The notes under the pieces are model-generated. The model made no database searches and had not been told where the DNA came from. It worked only from the letters and a program-made list of their open reading frames with translations. Positions 63,520-64,000 of a stretch of 64,000 nucleotides of DNA are shown in pieces. The first letter of the stretch is position 1, and every line of letters starts with the position of its first letter. The translations under genes were made by a program, and so were the position numbers. This DNA is from Owenia fusiformis (lineage: Eukaryota; Annelida; Polychaeta; Sabellida; Oweniidae): contig CAIIXF020000007.1 of the NCBI GenBank assembly GCA_903813345.2, positions 32,398,698-32,462,697 of the forward strand, written 5' to 3'.

Positions 63520-63530
63520 TTTATTTTATT
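63520..63530 (-). promoter_or_regulatory. Poly(A) signals overlapping the dynein stop codon
   Basis: The minus strand reads AATTAATAAAATAAATC: the stop codon TAA (63529-63531) overlaps the first AATAAA (63525-63530) and a second AATAAA follows at once (63520-63525). This predicts a very short 3' untranslated region. Confidence 0.5.
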
Positions 63531-63735
63531 AATTGTTCAGCTGACACAGCAAGGCAACACCACGTCTGACCCAATGTGCCTCTGGTTTGTCTGAGGGAAT
63601 GACCATGCCAATGACAAAGTTAGTTGAATGTCCAGTGGTTGACAGAGTACCACGTCTCTCACTGGTCTTATATACAGGAACCTTATAGCTGGGTCGCACT
63701 GGGATGTCATCACGTTTCATTGGCTTTAACCACAT
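63529..63735 (-). CDS. Axonemal dynein heavy chain, last exon (partial gene)
   Basis: This 69-codon exon begins in phase 0 after a TTTGCAG acceptor and ends with TAA. It encodes the extreme C-terminus of an axonemal dynein heavy chain, the motor of cilia and flagella: [32 protein letters not shown], then [17 protein letters not shown]. The [19 protein letters not shown] and RGVALLCQL blocks are family hallmarks. The closest recalled relatives are the single-headed inner-arm chains (DNAH3/7/12 group), but one exon does not settle which. The usual CPVYKT is VPVYKT here. The rest of the gene lies beyond the window at higher coordinates. Confidence 0.88.
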   Translation of the reverse strand: MWLKPMKRDDIPVRPSYKVPVYKTSERRGTLSTTGHSTNFVIGMVIPSDKPEAHWVRRGVALLCQLNN

Positions 63736-64000
63736 CTGCAAAGAAAATTAAGAGTTTGTTGTTGCAGTTGTTATATCAATCTCTGTTTGAGAGAAAATGT
63801 GGGGGGGGCAATACACATTGAGTAAAATATGAATAGCAGGTGAGTAGTTGAAAATAAGATGTCTATTAACAAGCATGCCTACATGCTGAAACAACAATGC
63901 GAAATGTAACACTCATATTTAAACACTGTTAAGTATAGAATAATCCATACAACAAACAGCTCTAAATGCACCAAACAATGGAAATACTTTACTCTATCAA

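Larger units (their letters stand above)
59203..63528. other. Spacer between WDR86 and the dynein heavy chain gene
   Basis: It should contain the WDR86 promoter just above 59202. Two inverted-repeat elements (60894-61510 and 61929-62341) are listed separately. No gene is visible in the rest; the plus-strand open frame at 60003-60374 has no domain or coding character I can recognise. Confidence 0.5.

Noticed and set aside
1-64000. CRISPR arrays, operons, phage or retroviral genes
   Set aside because: None seen; introns, tRNA form and gene content mark an animal nuclear genome, and no capsid, envelope or reverse-transcriptase frame was recognised.

Overview
This window comes from an animal nuclear genome. 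It is A+T-rich, its genes are split by GT-AG introns, and it holds a neurexin-family gene, a WDR86 gene, the last exon of an axonemal dynein heavy chain and a nuclear tRNA-Thr. Many small inverted-repeat DNA elements lie in the introns and spacers. An invertebrate is most likely; I could not place the phylum from sequence alone. All protein-coding genes lie on the minus strand.

Layout from low to high coordinates: 1-1898 is downstream flank with a likely poly(A) signal. 1899-47758 is one very large neurexin-like gene. I reconstructed 26 coding exons per transcript; all junctions are GT-AG, all phases agree, and the frame closes to about 4,160 codons. 47759-52561 is a spacer with a foldback element. 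52562-59202 is WDR86 (four coding exons). 59203-63528 is a spacer with two transposon-type inverted-repeat elements. 63529-63735 is the last exon of an axonemal dynein heavy chain, which continues beyond the window. A tRNA-Thr(AGT) and a decayed neighbouring copy sit on the plus strand inside the 16-kb first intron of the neurexin gene.

The main discovery is the domain order of the neurexin gene. The canonical backbone is recognisable: LNS1-EGF1, LNS2, LNS3-EGF2, LNS4, LNS5-EGF3, LNS6, transmembrane segment. Three large changes are built on it. (1) Six tandem LamG-like jellyroll modules, each on phase 1-1 exon units, sit between EGF1 and LNS2. (2) LNS5 has been amplified to five tandem copies, each on its own phase 1-1 exon. 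(3) After the membrane segment there is a long Gly/Ala-rich cytoplasmic region and then a WD40 beta-propeller, where a normal neurexin has a short tail with a PDZ-binding end. The membrane segment and the first propeller blade share one uninterrupted exon, so the fusion is not an artefact of joining two genes.

Two alternative first exons, about 7 kb apart, each encode a start codon, a signal peptide, LNS1 and an EGF-like end, and both finish with the same splice phase. The gene can therefore probably make two receptors that differ only in their outermost domain. Introns fall at the positions of the classical neurexin splice sites 2, 3 and 4, and a 36-base in-frame micro-exon lies in LNS2. By inference the product is a long adhesion receptor with a selectable head and a scaffold-like intracellular propeller. 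Some features recall the neurexin-related protein axotactin, but I could not check that relationship.
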